Shown one piece after another: positions 63,925 to 64,000 of a DNA stretch of 64,000 nucleotides. How positions within the stretch are numbered: position 1 is the stretch's first letter; every line of letters begins with the position of its first letter. Both the position numbers and the translations under genes were made by a program. This DNA comes from Streptomyces sp. GKU 895 (GTDB lineage Bacteria; Actinomycetota; Actinomycetes; Streptomycetales; Streptomycetaceae), in NCBI GenBank assembly GCA_002027195.1, contig MWJO01000014.1:49666-113665 (forward strand). Direction: 5' to 3'. The notes under the pieces are model-generated. The model searched no databases and was not told where the DNA came from. It saw only the letters and a list, made by a program, of their open reading frames with translations.

Positions 63925-64000
63925 GGAGATGACGGCGGCGCCGCCCGCCTCGTAGTCGGCGGCGAGGCCCGCCGGGTCGGCGATCGCGGCCAGCGCGCCC
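63925..64000 (-). pseudogene. trpC: trpC (indole-3-glycerol-phosphate synthase) fragment
   Basis: On the minus strand the last ~70 nt encode GALAAIADPAGLAADYEAG and GAAVIS, the second strand-helix unit of TrpC, which in this family continues with VLTEQRRFGG. Instead the next bases (from about 63924 leftwards) belong to the SAV_2336-type gene in another frame. So trpC is cut at about one third of its length. Either this is a real truncated fragment or a chimeric join. The match is short but highly characteristic. Confidence 0.5.

Noticed and set aside
1..64000. CRISPR arrays, integrases, transposases, attachment sites
   Set aside because: No repeat-spacer pattern, DDE or tyrosine/serine recombinase was seen; the tandem repeats found are imperfect and lack spacers.

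Overview
The window is a high-GC, gene-dense actinobacterial chromosome segment, almost certainly Streptomyces. Coding regions favour G or C at third codon positions, GTG starts are common, and the gene families are typical of the genus: HrdA-type sigma factor, ROK regulator, excalibur proteins, ANTAR and MEDS domain proteins, and SAV_2336-type proteins. The mix of primase, primary-type sigma factor, dGTPase, PPDK and tRNA genes points to core chromosome rather than an island.

Layout. 1-10 kb: end of an MmyB-type regulator, a DHA2 efflux pump, dusB, a membrane sulfatase-fold enzyme, and a two-gene glycosidase operon divergent from a ROK repressor. 10-18.5 kb: ppdK, two excalibur calcium-binding surface proteins (one with a LAETG sorting signal), a Tat-exported PhoX-like protein, two SDR oxidoreductases and a TetR regulator with two matching operators. 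18.5-24 kb: the assimilatory nitrite reductase operon (FAD oxidoreductase, nirB, nirD) behind a GlnR-like box, a TauE exporter and a CPT-like kinase. 24-30.6 kb: a class F sortase with a secreted partner, an FMN reductase behind a MerR/SoxR-like operator, a 42-nt tandem repeat beside a TetR remnant, a DUF6098 protein, a STAS-ANTAR protein and an M4 protease. 30.6-41 kb: assimilatory nitrate reductase, a three-gene operon (adenylation enzyme, six-TM flavoreductase-like protein, enoyl-CoA hydratase), a YdcF-like protein, sirohydrochlorin chelatase, dgt and a ferredoxin-reductase-like flavoprotein. 41-50 kb: dnaG, hrdA, a heterodimeric ABC exporter, an FGGY kinase and a YtxH protein. 50-64 kb: two tRNAs, an NAD-binding dehydrogenase, an expansin-like protein, a second M4 protease, a MEDS/HATPase regulator, an MreB-like protein with a GAF sensor kinase, and a very large SAV_2336/pseudokinase/BTAD/HAD-like protein.

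How genes work together. Nitrate assimilation is spread over three loci: NasC-like reductase, NirBD with its flavoprotein, and CbiX supplying the siroheme precursor. GlnR-like half-sites lie before the first two. dgt and dnaG share promoters matching the actinobacterial RecA-independent DNA-damage consensus, both placed for leaderless transcripts. The adenylation/membrane flavoprotein pair looks like a split bacterial version of the fungal TmpL architecture and is the best candidate for an undescribed system.

Caution. At least thirteen single-base indels break otherwise well conserved genes, many in G or C runs. This looks like sequencing error more than decay, so those genes are marked as frameshifted and their start-to-stop extent is given. 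The extreme right end carries what looks like a trpC fragment joined abruptly to another gene.
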